A stretch of DNA of 16,902 bases, from assembly GCA_020027365.1 (NCBI GenBank), contig JAHRAJ010000002.1, positions 1-16,902 on the forward strand, written 5' to 3'. Shown piece by piece: positions 1-6,826 of this stretch. The position numbers and the translations under genes are program-made. Positions within the stretch are counted from its first letter, which is position 1. Each line of letters opens with the position of its first letter. Origin of the DNA: Cenarchaeum sp. (GTDB lineage: Archaea; Thermoproteota; Nitrososphaeria; Nitrososphaerales; Nitrosopumilaceae). A model generated the notes under the pieces. It saw nothing but the letters and a program-made list of their open reading frames with translations. It was not told where the DNA came from and ran no database searches.

Positions 1-59
1 CCGGCAGGCCTGTGGCCGGGCGGGCCCTGTCCGGCGGCCGGCCGGCCGTCTGCGTACAG

Positions 60-66
60 TTTAAAT
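60..66 (+). promoter_or_regulatory. TATA box of the 89-424 gene
   Basis: TTTAAAT with its TTAAAT core starting at 61, 28 nt before the ATG at 89. This spacing picks the ATG at 89 over the ATG at 72. Confidence 0.6.
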
Positions 67-88
67 CCGCCATGGGTGTGGCACACGC

Positions 89-424
89 ATGCGCAAGGAG
101 TATGTCGTAAAAAGCATCGACTCGGCCCCCGACGGCCAGCCGTACGTGGTGGTCTCGCTGATGTCTGCCAAGGACGTGCGGGAGGGCCCGTCGCCGGAGG
201 GGCAGTTTGGGGGGGGACCCAAGGTGATGGGGTTTACAAACATGAATGACATGATGAAGGATCTCAACAAGATGCTGTCCGGGATGGGCGGCTCGGGGGG
301 CCACGGGGTGTACTCGGGGACGACCTCGATCAGGCTGGACATGCACGAGTACAAGGAGATGGGGCTTGCCGTGGGTGACAAGGTGTATCTGGACATGACA
401 AAGGCCGAGGGTCTGGGCGTCTGA
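89..424 (+). CDS. Small conserved-looking archaeal protein of unknown function
   Basis: A 111-residue soluble protein. The start at 89 is supported by the TATA box exactly 28 nt upstream, giving a leaderless transcript. The N-terminal third (EYVVKSI, then PYVVVSL) and the C-terminal third (TSIRLDMHEYKEMGL, then GDKVYLDM) look like beta-strands of a small barrel. The middle (about 47-72) is Gly/Met/Asn-rich with a short amphipathic helix (NDMMKDLNKML) and is probably an exposed loop. There is no signal peptide, membrane span or cysteine motif. The GDKVYLDM ending recalls small beta-barrel proteins such as arcadin-1 of TACK archaea, but I cannot establish that relation from sequence alone. No gene follows for about 900 bases, so it appears monocistronic. 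Coding is supported by the promoter, archaeal-looking codon use and protein-like composition. Confidence 0.7.
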   Translation: MRKEYVVKSIDSAPDGQPYVVVSLMSAKDVREGPSPEGQFGGGPKVMGFTNMNDMMKDLNKMLSGMGGSGGHGVYSGTTSIRLDMHEYKEMGLAVGDKVYLDMTKAEGLGV

Positions 425-1298
425 CCTGCGTGGACGGCGCTTTGGCCGTTTGGCGCCACCTGTCGGGCTGGTGTCTGGCGCGGCGGCGGCGGCGGCCCGC
501 GATGTTGGTTTGGCCAAACTGCGGGCAGACCTGCTGGAGCGGCGGGATGACAGTGCGTACGAGCGTCTGGACCAAAGGGTCGGCGGTTTGCGCGGTCTGA
601 TCTACGGGTACCGGCGGGACGCTGCCGGTACGTGGGGCCCGTCAGCCGCGCTGGCAGGCATCGGCTCGGGGGGGCAGAGGGACCGGCGGGGCGGTCAGGC
701 GCTGCCGTCCGTCCGCACGGTGCTGAGAATGCCGGATCAGAGGGTGGCGCCAACTATCAGCCCGCAGATGTGCGGCTATGACGTGGCTGGGTGGTGGTGT
801 GGTGGTTGGGGGGGGGGGGTGCAGAGTTCAATATGCGGGCACCGACTGCAAGCGGCCATTGTCATAAACCCCGGTGATACGCAGAGTAACAAATGCTGTT
901 TGGACCCGACATTGGGTGGCATAAACCCGGTTTGTACACGATCCGTCCAGTCCATTGGGGTGTCCGGGGAGCTGAGTGCGGTGATGCCGCTGCCGTCTGG
1001 ACGTTGGGGGGTCGGGAGGCCGCCTACATGCGGTGCGCGCATTTATTTGGCAAAAAAACCGGTGATTTTCTGATCCGCCGGATCCGCACCTTGCGCCCGG
1101 TGGGGCGTGCTTGGGCCGGTTCCTAAACGGTTGCCAGACGGCCAGAATCAAAAACCGGGGGGCCGCAACCCGTGGACGGTCGTGGCCCGGTTTGACCCTA
1201 CCGCCGCCACCGCCGCCGCCGATCCGTGCCAGCCGCGGGACGCGCCCGGATTCCTTTTTTTTGGGTGATCGCCTGCGGGACGCGCCGCCTTGCGCTGT
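425..1298. other. Long GC-rich intergenic region without a convincing gene
   Basis: About 875 bases between the small gene and rps8e. It contains CGG/CCG triplet runs (about 479-496 and 1200-1222), a 12-base G homopolymer (808-819) and an 8-base T run near 1254-1262. Open frames cross it on both strands, the longest being 450-1073 plus and part of 828-2009 minus. Their translations are low-complexity Pro/Arg/Gly/Cys text without domain character, as expected of random high-GC DNA. A TATA-like ATTTATTTG at 1041-1049 is not followed by a usable start codon, so a non-coding RNA here cannot be excluded. Confidence 0.5.
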
Positions 1299-1306
1299 GT
1301 ATAAAT
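1299..1306 (+). promoter_or_regulatory. TATA box of rps8e
   Basis: TATAAAT begins at 1300, 29 nt before the ATG at 1329, so the transcript is probably leaderless. Confidence 0.65.
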
Positions 1307-1328
1307 TAGAGCGCCAAAAAGGCGGCAT

Positions 1329-1718
1329 ATGCGAAAATCGGTTGAAAATCTGGCCACGAGCAAGATTACGGGCGGCAGGCGCCACCCGCTGAGGATACGG
1401 CGCAAGTATGAGACTGACCGGTATCCCAACGAGGCCCTGACCGGGGCGCAGGTCACGGTGACGCGCAGGACGCGCGGGGGCAAAAACAACAACAAGACCG
1501 CCCTCAAGACCGTTGATTTTGCAAACCTTGTCACGGGTGGGGGCAGGGTGAAAAAGACAAAGATTATCAAGGTGGTGGACAATCCCACAAACAACGATTA
1601 TCGCAGGAGGGGCGTGATCACCAAGGGCGCAATTTTGGATACCGAGGATGGCAAGTGCAGGATTGTGTCTAGGCCGGGGCAGGACGGCGTGGTCAACGCG
1701 GTCTTGGTTGCAGAATAG
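1329..1718 (+). CDS. rps8e: 30S ribosomal protein S8e
   Basis: A 129-residue basic protein with the archaeal/eukaryotic S8e layout: the N-terminal segment KITGGRRHPLRIRRKYE (about residues 12-28) with its Lys/Arg-rich rRNA-binding surface, the central NNKTALKTVDFANL region (about 56-70), and the C-terminal NDYRRRGVITKGAIL block (about 94-108). S8e belongs to the small ribosomal subunit and has no bacterial counterpart, so it marks the window as archaeal. Length matches archaeal S8e, which lacks the eukaryotic insertion. The ATG at 1329 follows a TATA box by 29 nt. It stands alone, with no co-directional partner in the next 1.9 kb. Confidence 0.95.
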   Translation: MRKSVENLATSKITGGRRHPLRIRRKYETDRYPNEALTGAQVTVTRRTRGGKNNNKTALKTVDFANLVTGGGRVKKTKIIKVVDNPTNNDYRRRGVITKGAILDTEDGKCRIVSRPGQDGVVNAVLVAE

Positions 1719-2103
1719 CCGGTACGTTTTGCCGCCGTTGTGTGGACGGGCTGTTGCATGCAGTCTTGCAAGCATTCGGCTGTGGCGGCGTCGTATGTCA
1801 TTCCATCCGCCTGCATGATGTACACGGCGTCTTGGCGGGATCGTTGAACAAATGCTAGGCCATCGGCCTCTGACTGGCGTGCGTTGCGGGGGGTGGGTGG
1901 GCCGGTCCTGGCCATGCGGCTTCCACCCGCGATGCCTGATGGCCCGTCGTCTGGCAAGCTCGTCGCGCGGGATTGGATCGGGGGCGGCCACAAGGCGACG
2001 GTCGACCATCCGCGGTGATCATTGTTGTTTGGTTTTTTGGTTACGATGTCCTGGGACGCGGCAAAAGGCGGAATGGCGGGCCGCCGGCCGCGGTCGGCGG
2101 CGC
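1719..2103. other. Intergenic region between convergent rps8e and scpB
   Basis: About 385 bases between the 3' ends of rps8e (plus) and scpB (minus). A minus-strand frame crosses it (1598-2107) and has a protein-like stretch near 1750-1830, but it runs antisense into rps8e and I see no promoter for it. No RNA gene or repeat is recognised. Confidence 0.5.
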
Positions 2104-2748
2104 TCATTGCCGTCTTTTGCCGTCTTTGCCGCCGCTGCTGGCGCCGCCGCCGCTGCTGGCGCCGCCGCCTTGGCCGTCCGCAGACACCCTTCTGACCTTT
2201 TTGAACAGCTTTTGCTTTAGCGAGTCCGAGTCGCCCTGTATGCCGAAATACTTTTGGAATTTTTCGGTGGTGGTGTATATCTTGAGCCTCCCGACGTTCT
2301 GACTCTTGATAAAGTCAAGCTGCCGCAGCTCCTTGAGGTGCGTGTACACGCCGGTTCCCCTGGTCTCGACGAGCTGCTTTGAGGATATGGGCTGCATGTA
2401 CGCCACGTATGACAGCGTTTTGAGGGTGGCCTTTGGAAGTATGGGCTTTGAGGCGTACCTTCTGACGACGTCGACGTATTCGGGCTTTAGCTGGAACACG
2501 TAGGTCCCGTCCGGCAGGACCACCACCTCTAGGGCCTTGAAGCTGCCCCTCATTTTTTTCATCAGGGATTCTAGGATGTCAAGCGTCCTTGCCCTGGATT
2601 CGGTGCCGGACGCGCGTATGATCTCCTCTATGCGCAGCGGCCTGCCTGCAGAATAGAGGGCGGCCTCTATGCGCGCAATCGCCTCGTTCTGCTTGGCTCT
2701 TTCACGCTGCGTGACCGTCCTTGACGCCGCCGTCACCGCCATCATCAT
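2104..2748 (-). CDS. scpB: Segregation and condensation protein B (ScpB), archaeal type
   Basis: A 214-residue ScpB-family protein. In the SMC complex ScpB dimers are winged-helix (kite) subunits that bind the ScpA kleisin and help load SMC on DNA. Visible family features are the opening helix (QNEAIARIEAALYSAGRPL, about 19-37) followed by IEEIIRAS, a first winged helix ending in the PDGTYVFQLKPEYVDVVRRYA segment, then LPKATLKTLSYVAYMQPISSKQLVETRGTGVYTHLKEL, the second winged helix. The tail is low-complexity (two GGGASS repeats, then a basic end). Three consecutive ATG codons lie at 2748, 2745 and 2742. The first shares one base with the scpA stop (TGATG), so translation is probably coupled. 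A longer frame extends upstream to 2919, but that part lies inside scpA and reads as shadow. Confidence 0.88.
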   Translation of the reverse strand: MMMAVTAASRTVTQRERAKQNEAIARIEAALYSAGRPLRIEEIIRASGTESRARTLDILESLMKKMRGSFKALEVVVLPDGTYVFQLKPEYVDVVRRYASKPILPKATLKTLSYVAYMQPISSKQLVETRGTGVYTHLKELRQLDFIKSQNVGRLKIYTTTEKFQKYFGIQGDSDSLKQKLFKKVRRVSADGQGGGASSGGGASSGGKDGKRRQ

Positions 2749-3533
2749 CACTGGCTGCGGCCGTCGTGCGAATCCGGCCTGTCTTCTTCCCGGTGACCGG
2801 CGCCGCCGCTTTTGGAGGGCTGTGCCTGCGGCGTCACCAGCGTTATCCGTATGTCGTCGTCGGCCTGCTCCAGGTCCACCCTCTCGTCCCTTGCCATGAA
2901 GAGGACCGCGAAAAAGCACCGGATCGAGTCGGTGGCGTCAAGACCCTCGATGATCTTTTGGAGCATCCCCTCGCCGGACGGGGTGATCTTCTTGATTATG
3001 AGATCCTCGTACTTGCCGATTATGTTTTCAAGCGATATGAAATAGTCCTCAAAGTCGGGCGTTTCAACCGGCTCAAAGCTGATTCTGCCGCCCCTCCGTG
3101 ACTGCGGGTTTGCGATTGATCCGATGAGGCTTTCCAGCAGCCCGAGCAGCTCGTTGAGCGTGACCGGGTACGTGGATTCGTGCCTGTACGGGATGTTGAT
3201 CATCTCTATGCTGACGTCCCTTCTCTGCGGCATCGGCTTTTTGGACATGGCGGCCTTTTGCAGCGCGAATATGCTCTCGACCTTCATCCTGTATATGAGC
3301 GAGGAGGACAGCGCGGCCATGCCGGCCACGCGGAGGTCCTTTTTGCCGCTTTTTTCGAGTATGCGTATGAGCATCTCCAGTATGCCGATCAGGTCAATCT
3401 CCCACACGTCGCGCTTTGCAATCCCGGACGTGTTGAACAGCACGTTGACGGGGGCCTGCGATATGCCTGCCTGGATCGTGCCGGCGCCGTCCACGCCGGC
3501 GCCGTCCACGCCGCCGATCTGGTCGTTACTCAT
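2748..3533 (-). CDS. scpA: Segregation and condensation protein A (ScpA kleisin), archaeal type
   Basis: A 261-residue ScpA-like kleisin. It would bridge the SMC heads and hold ScpB, acting in chromosome compaction and segregation. It shows the N-terminal helical region for the SMC neck (KRDVWEIDLIGILEMLIRILEKSGKKDLRVAGMAALSSSL, with the family's DLxxIDI-like pattern), an acidic linker, and a C-terminal winged helix (DATDSIRCFFAVLFMARDERVDLEQADDDIRITL) that contacts the SMC cap. The start at 3533 is chosen because a TATA element lies 24-32 nt upstream. A frame open to 3599 would pass through the promoter. The N-terminus holds a GVDGAG duplication from a perfect 15-nt tandem repeat (3483-3512). 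It is first in the scpA-scpB operon and is divergent from the alcohol dehydrogenase. Confidence 0.85.
   Translation of the reverse strand: MSNDQIGGVDGAGVDGAGTIQAGISQAPVNVLFNTSGIAKRDVWEIDLIGILEMLIRILEKSGKKDLRVAGMAALSSSLIYRMKVESIFALQKAAMSKKPMPQRRDVSIEMINIPYRHESTYPVTLNELLGLLESLIGSIANPQSRRGGRISFEPVETPDFEDYFISLENIIGKYEDLIIKKITPSGEGMLQKIIEGLDATDSIRCFFAVLFMARDERVDLEQADDDIRITLVTPQAQPSKSGGAGHREEDRPDSHDGRSQ
3483..3512. repeat. 15-nt perfect tandem duplication inside scpA
   Basis: GGCGCCGTCCACGCC occurs at 3483-3497 and again at 3498-3512. It gives a duplicated GVDGA-type pentapeptide near the ScpA N-terminus and keeps the frame. Confidence 0.9.
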
Positions 3534-3556
3534 ACGATGTTTTTCGTACCCGTTCC

Positions 3557-3565
3557 ATAATAATT
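3557..3565 (-). promoter_or_regulatory. TATA box of scpAB
   Basis: The minus strand reads AATTATTAT, 24-32 nt before the scpA ATG at 3533. It forms one half of a divergent promoter region. Confidence 0.6.
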
Positions 3566-3601
3566 CTAGGGGCTCTATTTTTTCGTCCCATCCAGTCAAC
3601 T

Positions 3602-3609
3602 CTTATATT
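3602..3609 (+). promoter_or_regulatory. TATA box of the alcohol dehydrogenase
   Basis: CTTATATT, with its TTATAT core starting at 3603, 28 nt before the ATG at 3631. Confidence 0.65.
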
Positions 3610-3630
3610 GCAAAACGGCCAATTTCGTGC

Positions 3631-4689
3631 ATGAAGGCGGCGCGCATAGTAAGGCCGGAGGAACCCCTGTCCGTGCAGGACGTGGAGGCCCCCGTCCCGG
3701 GGGGGTCTGAGGTGGTGGTAAAGGTGAGGGCCGCCGGCGTGTGCCACAGCGATCTGCACCTGTGGGAGGGGGGGTATGATCTTGGCGACGGCACGTTCAT
3801 GAAGGTTACGGACAGGGGGGTGCGGTATCCGGTTACGCCGGGCCACGAGATTGTCGGCACCGTGCACCGGGTGGGCCCCGACGTGGGAGGGGGGGATGTC
3901 GCCCCCGGCGACGAGGTGCTTGTATACCCGTGGGTCGGGTGCGGCCGGTGCGTCGCGTGCGGGGCAGGCAACGAAAACCTGTGCGATACGCCCAGGTCGC
4001 TGGGCATATTCCAGGACGGCGGGTATGCCGAGTATGTGCTGGTGCCGCACCACCGGTATCTGGCCGCGCTGGACGGCGTTGATCCCGAGGGGGCCGCGTC
4101 CCTTGCCTGTTCGGGGCTGACCGCATACACCGCGATCAAAAAGGCCAATGCAAACTCGCCCGAGTTTCTGGTGGTCATAGGCGCGGGGGGGCTGGGATTG
4201 ATGGGCGTCCAGGTGGCGCGGGCCGTCACCGGGGCCAAGATCATCTGCGTGGATTTGGACGATGAAAAGCTGGATGCGGCCAAAAGGATGGGGGCCGACC
4301 ACGTCATAAACTCTAAAAATCCGGATGCGCAGCAGCGGATTATGTCCCTGTGCGGCGGGGCCGGGGCCGACAGCGTGGTGGACTTTGTCAACGCCCCGCC
4401 GACCGCAAAGCTCGGGCTGTCGATACTCCGCAAGCGCGGCAATCTGGTGCTGGTGGGGCTGTTTGGGGGGGCAGTCGAGCTGTCCTTGGTCACAATCCCG
4501 CTAAAGGCCATGACCATCCAGGGCGCGTATACGGGCAGCTATGACGACATGGTGGCCCTGCTGGAACTTGCAAGAAAGGGCACGATAAATCCCGTTGTGT
4601 CCAAGCGTTATGCGCTTGACGATGCGAATGTTGCGCTGGGCGACCTCAAGGGGCGCCGGATTCTGGGCAGGGCGGTCATAAACCCGTAG
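3631..4689 (+). CDS. Zinc-dependent medium-chain alcohol dehydrogenase
   Basis: A 352-residue MDR-superfamily dehydrogenase that would interconvert an alcohol and an aldehyde with NAD(H). The catalytic-zinc ligands are visible as Cys38 in GVCHSDLH, His72-Glu73 in GHE, and Cys160 in ACSGLTAY. The structural zinc site is Cys104, 107, 110 and 118. The Rossmann motif GAGGLG lies at 184-189, and the acidic end of the second strand (CVDLDDEK, Asp208) favours NAD over NADP. Length is normal for the family. The frame stays open upstream to 3124, but that part is antisense to scpA, and the TATA box 28 nt before 3631 fixes the start. Substrate is not decidable here. A semialdehyde reductase of the thaumarchaeal 3-hydroxypropionate/4-hydroxybutyrate cycle is one possibility, a detoxifying enzyme another. 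Confidence 0.92.
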   Translation: MKAARIVRPEEPLSVQDVEAPVPGGSEVVVKVRAAGVCHSDLHLWEGGYDLGDGTFMKVTDRGVRYPVTPGHEIVGTVHRVGPDVGGGDVAPGDEVLVYPWVGCGRCVACGAGNENLCDTPRSLGIFQDGGYAEYVLVPHHRYLAALDGVDPEGAASLACSGLTAYTAIKKANANSPEFLVVIGAGGLGLMGVQVARAVTGAKIICVDLDDEKLDAAKRMGADHVINSKNPDAQQRIMSLCGGAGADSVVDFVNAPPTAKLGLSILRKRGNLVLVGLFGGAVELSLVTIPLKAMTIQGAYTGSYDDMVALLELARKGTINPVVSKRYALDDANVALGDLKGRRILGRAVINP

Positions 4690-4704
4690 GCGCCGCGCGC
4701 GCCG

Positions 4705-5280
4705 CTATGCGTCTTCCGTCATCCACCCCTTTTTGATGGCGCGGGCGTCCTTTTTCTCGCCGACGCCGGTGGCATACCTCCAGACCGTGCACGAGGATTC
4801 CGCGCGCGTGCCGCCTGCAATCACCGCAAGCGCCCTTGCCTCCGAGTCCAGGTTGCCGTCGGCCGTGGTGCCGCACTCTGTGCAAAACCTGCACTTTTGA
4901 TCCAGTTTGGGGGGGTCTGTCCCGATCAGCGGATACGCCGCACATGCCAGCGGCCTGTCGTCGTATATGCCGCACGTGTACCCGCCGTGTCCCGACCTCT
5001 TGTCGGACTCTGTGTCAAGAAACGGGCAGGTGTCCCCGTTGTCGTCCCTGCCCATCATTTGGTACGCGATGATCCTGGACGGGCCGCCGTCGTTGGGGGA
5101 GTCGGACGTGCCGATTCTTGGGATTATCGTTATGCTGATGCCGCGCCGCGCGGCCATCTCCTCGATCCTTTTTTTCTCCTGGGGGAGGACGAGCACCCCG
5201 ATCTTGCCAAACTTTGTCGATGGATAGTATTCACGCTGTATGCAGCACTGTGAACAGTCCTGCACGCATCCAAACTCCAT
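4705..5280 (-). CDS. CxxxCxxCC cysteine-cluster protein (YkgJ-like)
   Basis: A 191-residue protein with the zinc/iron-chelating cysteine-cluster signature. It starts with Cys5-x3-Cys9-x2-Cys12-Cys13, followed by Cys85 (DTCPFL), Cys103 and Cys113 in CGIYDDRPLACAAYP, which is the classic C-x-IY-x-x-RP-x-x-C-x-x-(Y/F)P family block. A further CxxCxxC at Cys130-133-136 and Cys164 make it unusually cysteine-rich. Family members are thought to bind metal or an Fe-S cluster, and no reaction is established. The ATG at 5280 has a TATA element (minus TTTATT, 5307-5302) 27 nt upstream. A frame open to 5472 gives a His/Pro-rich non-protein-like leader and is rejected. It is convergent with the alcohol dehydrogenase, the two stops being 15 nt apart. 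Confidence 0.82.
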   Translation of the reverse strand: MEFGCVQDCSQCCIQREYYPSTKFGKIGVLVLPQEKKRIEEMAARRGISITIIPRIGTSDSPNDGGPSRIIAYQMMGRDDNGDTCPFLDTESDKRSGHGGYTCGIYDDRPLACAAYPLIGTDPPKLDQKCRFCTECGTTADGNLDSEARALAVIAGGTRAESSCTVWRYATGVGEKKDARAIKKGWMTEDA

Positions 5281-5300
5281 GGGTGACTGCCGGCGGGTTT

Positions 5301-5308
5301 GAATAAAT
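5301..5308 (-). promoter_or_regulatory. TATA box of the cysteine-cluster gene
   Basis: The minus strand reads ATTTATTC, 27 nt before the ATG at 5280. It fixes the short start. Confidence 0.6.
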
Positions 5309-5473
5309 CCGTTGCCGTTTGAAACCGGACGGACTGGCTGCGGTCGGCGGTCGGCGGTCGGCCCGCGTGGCGCGGCAGGCGGATTGATTGCGTGATGGCC
5401 GTCTGCGTGGTGTGTGCCGTCCGCGTGATTGACGGGTGTTGTCGGCGGGTGCGGGGTGATCACAAACCCCACA

Positions 5474-5482
5474 GTTATAAGT
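5474..5482 (+). promoter_or_regulatory. TATA box of the aIF1A gene
   Basis: GTTATAAGT, with its TTATAA core starting at 5475, 28 nt before the ATG at 5503. Confidence 0.7.
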
Positions 5483-5502
5483 AAACGTGGTGTGAAAGCC
5501 GC

Positions 5503-5814
5503 ATGGGAAAGCGCCAGGTAAAGAACGAAAGCGAGCTCAAGGAGATCCGGCTGCCGGGGGAGGGGGAGATGTTTGGCCGCGTGCTAAAGATGCTTGGAGG
5601 CGAGAATGTCATGATAAAGTGCACCGACGGGATAACCCGGCGCGGGCGCATACGCGGCAAGCTCAAGAGGCGCGTGTGGATACGCGACAACGACATTGTG
5701 ATCATAGCGCCGTGGGACTTTAACGACAAGGAAAAGGGCGACATCGTGTGGAGGTTTACGCTGCCGCAGGTGATCTGGCTAAAGGAGAACAACCACATCC
5801 CGCGGGATTTTTAG
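5503..5814 (+). CDS. eif1A: Translation initiation factor aIF1A
   Basis: A 103-residue archaeal homologue of eIF1A/IF1, which binds the ribosomal A site during initiation. The OB-fold is clear: ELKEIRLPGEGEMFGRVLKMLGGENVMIKCTDG (about 11-43) gives the first strands, then TRRGRIRGKLKRRVWIRDNDIVIIAPWDFNDKEKGDIVWRF (about 45-85), the conserved RIRGKLKRRVWI...GD core, and a short C-terminal helix (LPQVIWLKENNHI). Length equals typical aIF1A. It is monocistronic with its own promoter, and its stop at 5812-5814 lies 2 nt from the encoded CCA end of the oppositely directed tRNA-Tyr, so the two transcripts meet tail-to-tail. Confidence 0.95.
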   Translation: MGKRQVKNESELKEIRLPGEGEMFGRVLKMLGGENVMIKCTDGITRRGRIRGKLKRRVWIRDNDIVIIAPWDFNDKEKGDIVWRFTLPQVIWLKENNHIPRDF

Positions 5815-5816
5815 TG

Positions 5817-5937
5817 TGGTCCCAAGCGAAGGAATTGAACCTTCGACAACCCGGTTTCTGTATGCCTGATATGCTGATGCGGTCAGCCAGGGCCGACATC
5901 TACAGCCGGAAGCTCTACCAGGCTGAGCTAGCTTGGG
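5817..5937 (-). tRNA. tRNA-Tyr (GTA) with intron
   Basis: Read on the minus strand, the acceptor stem CCCAAGC (5937-5931) pairs with GCTTGGG, followed by discriminator A and an encoded CCA (5819-5817). The D stem is GCTC/GAGC, the T arm GAAGG-TTCAATT-CCTTC, and the anticodon stem TCCGG (5910-5906)/CCGGG (5854-5850) with one G-U pair. The loop reads C-T-GTA-G, giving Tyr at 5903-5901, and is interrupted after position 37 by about 44 nt. The mature molecule is about 77 nt. A TATA element sits about 28 nt upstream of the mature 5' end, so little or no 5' leader is expected. Confidence 0.93.
5856..5899 (-). other. Archaeal tRNA intron (position 37/38) in tRNA-Tyr
   Basis: About 44 nt inserted between G37 and A38, the canonical archaeal site cut by the splicing endonuclease. 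The anticodon-loop CTGTA (5905-5901) can pair with TACAG at the intron's 3' end (minus strand, 5863-5859), with unpaired bases on both sides, which resembles a bulge-helix-bulge element. The boundary is ambiguous by one base because an A occurs on both sides. Confidence 0.85.
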
Positions 5938-5959
5938 ACGCATGTGCGTGCGCCGTGTG

Positions 5960-5969
5960 TATTAAATAA
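5960..5969 (-). promoter_or_regulatory. TATA box of tRNA-Tyr
   Basis: The minus strand reads TTATTTAATA, whose TTTAAT begins 29 nt before the tRNA 5' end at 5937. Confidence 0.55.
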
Positions 5970-6187
5970 CTATCGAAGCGGTGTAGGTGCTTTGGCGTGC
6001 CGTGCTGCCTGCCGTCTGACCGCACCCGCGTCGTTTTGCGTGCGCAGGCGCGATTCCTGCCATGATCGGGCGGCGTTGCTGGCAGGCGGCCTGCCGCCGG
6101 TTGGCCGGGCCTGTCATTTCTTCTGGACGTGCCGGGTTTCATTGGGGCGACTACGGCGCCCTTTTTTTGCCGGGTTTTTATAGAAAT

Positions 6188-6196
6188 GTTAAATAC
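6188..6196 (+). promoter_or_regulatory. TATA box of the 6218-6826 gene
   Basis: GTTAAATAC, with TTAAAT starting at 6189, 29 nt before the GTG at 6218. A second A/T-rich element (TTTTTATAG, about 6175-6183) lies just upstream. Confidence 0.5.
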
Positions 6197-6217
6197 CGAC
6201 CATTATTCGTCGATTTG

Positions 6218-6826
6218 GTGCGCAAGCAGGAACCAACAAGCGGGTATGTGTGCTACCCGTACAATCATACGCACGGCTCTGTCGAGCTCAAGGAGCTGTG
6301 GGAGCGATCGCCGAACATAGAGTCTATGTATTTTGCCACGGCCACATTCTCCGGCGACAGCAAGCCGTATTTTACGCACTGCTCCAACCACTACCTGCTG
6401 GCCAGGTTTAGGGACGGTGACTCGGTATCCGATACCGTCAGCAGCCTCAAGCAGACCGAGGAGTCGTTTGTGTTCCACCTGGACGACGACTTTTTCGAGC
6501 GCGAGGTGGACGGGACTGTAAACTTTGTGTCCGTGTATTATTTGGAGTACGGCGAGTCCGGCGAGGACGTGGCCGAGATTGCAAACGTCGTCGCCAAGCG
6601 CGAGAAGATTGCCCGGGCCGGCTTGGCCCACATGGATGTCTACTGCAACGAGGATCCCAAGTTTGCATTTCCGTACCACAAGAGCATCGTGGTGCTAGAG
6701 GTCTCTGGAGACAAGAGCCACCGGAGCATAAACAAGTACTGTGAAAAGACCCGCTCGGACGTGAGCCGCAAGGGGTACTCGCTTACCAACATGGTGGGGC
6801 TCTCGATTCTTGAGGTTTTAAAGTAG
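6218..6826 (+). CDS. Conserved-looking cytosolic protein of unknown function
   Basis: A 202-residue soluble acidic protein that I do not recognise. Its frame is open from 6062, but the residues before the GTG at 6218 read as Arg/Gly/Trp-rich noise and cross a TATA-like element 29 nt upstream, so a leaderless GTG start is preferred. TTG at 6215 is the alternative. The body is well-behaved protein: YVCYPYNHTHGSVELKELWE, a strand-rich middle with FHLDDDFF (an Asp triplet), VNFVSVYYLEYGE, helix DVAEIANVVAKREKIARAG, then FPYHKSIVVLEVSGDKSHRSINKYCEKTRSDVSRKGYS and a hydrophobic end. There are no transmembrane spans, signal peptide or nucleotide-binding loop. The His-rich start and Asp cluster could bind metal, but that is speculation. 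Its nearest neighbours are tRNA-Tyr (divergent) and a G-rich gap, so context gives no clue. Confidence 0.72.
   Translation: MRKQEPTSGYVCYPYNHTHGSVELKELWERSPNIESMYFATATFSGDSKPYFTHCSNHYLLARFRDGDSVSDTVSSLKQTEESFVFHLDDDFFEREVDGTVNFVSVYYLEYGESGEDVAEIANVVAKREKIARAGLAHMDVYCNEDPKFAFPYHKSIVVLEVSGDKSHRSINKYCEKTRSDVSRKGYSLTNMVGLSILEVLK

Noticed and set aside
450..1073. 207-residue plus-strand frame after the first gene
   Set aside because: It passes through a 12-base G run and triplet repeats, lacks a TATA box at about 28 nt, and has no domain-like segments.
828..2009. 393-residue minus-strand frame covering the gap and all of rps8e
   Set aside because: It is antisense to a certain ribosomal protein gene and its translation is Arg/Pro-rich noise, with no promoter at the expected distance.
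1598..2107. Minus-strand frame with a protein-like stretch near 1750-1830
   Set aside because: The frame continues antisense into rps8e and I found no TATA element at the proper distance from any start. A short real gene is not fully excluded.
3124..3630. 169-residue N-terminal extension of the alcohol dehydrogenase
   Set aside because: It is antisense to scpA, and the dehydrogenase family begins at MKAARIV with its own TATA box 28 nt upstream.
4705..5472. Longer version of the cysteine-cluster protein starting at 5472
   Set aside because: The extra 64 residues are His/Pro/Thr-rich and pass through the TATA element that serves the ATG at 5280.
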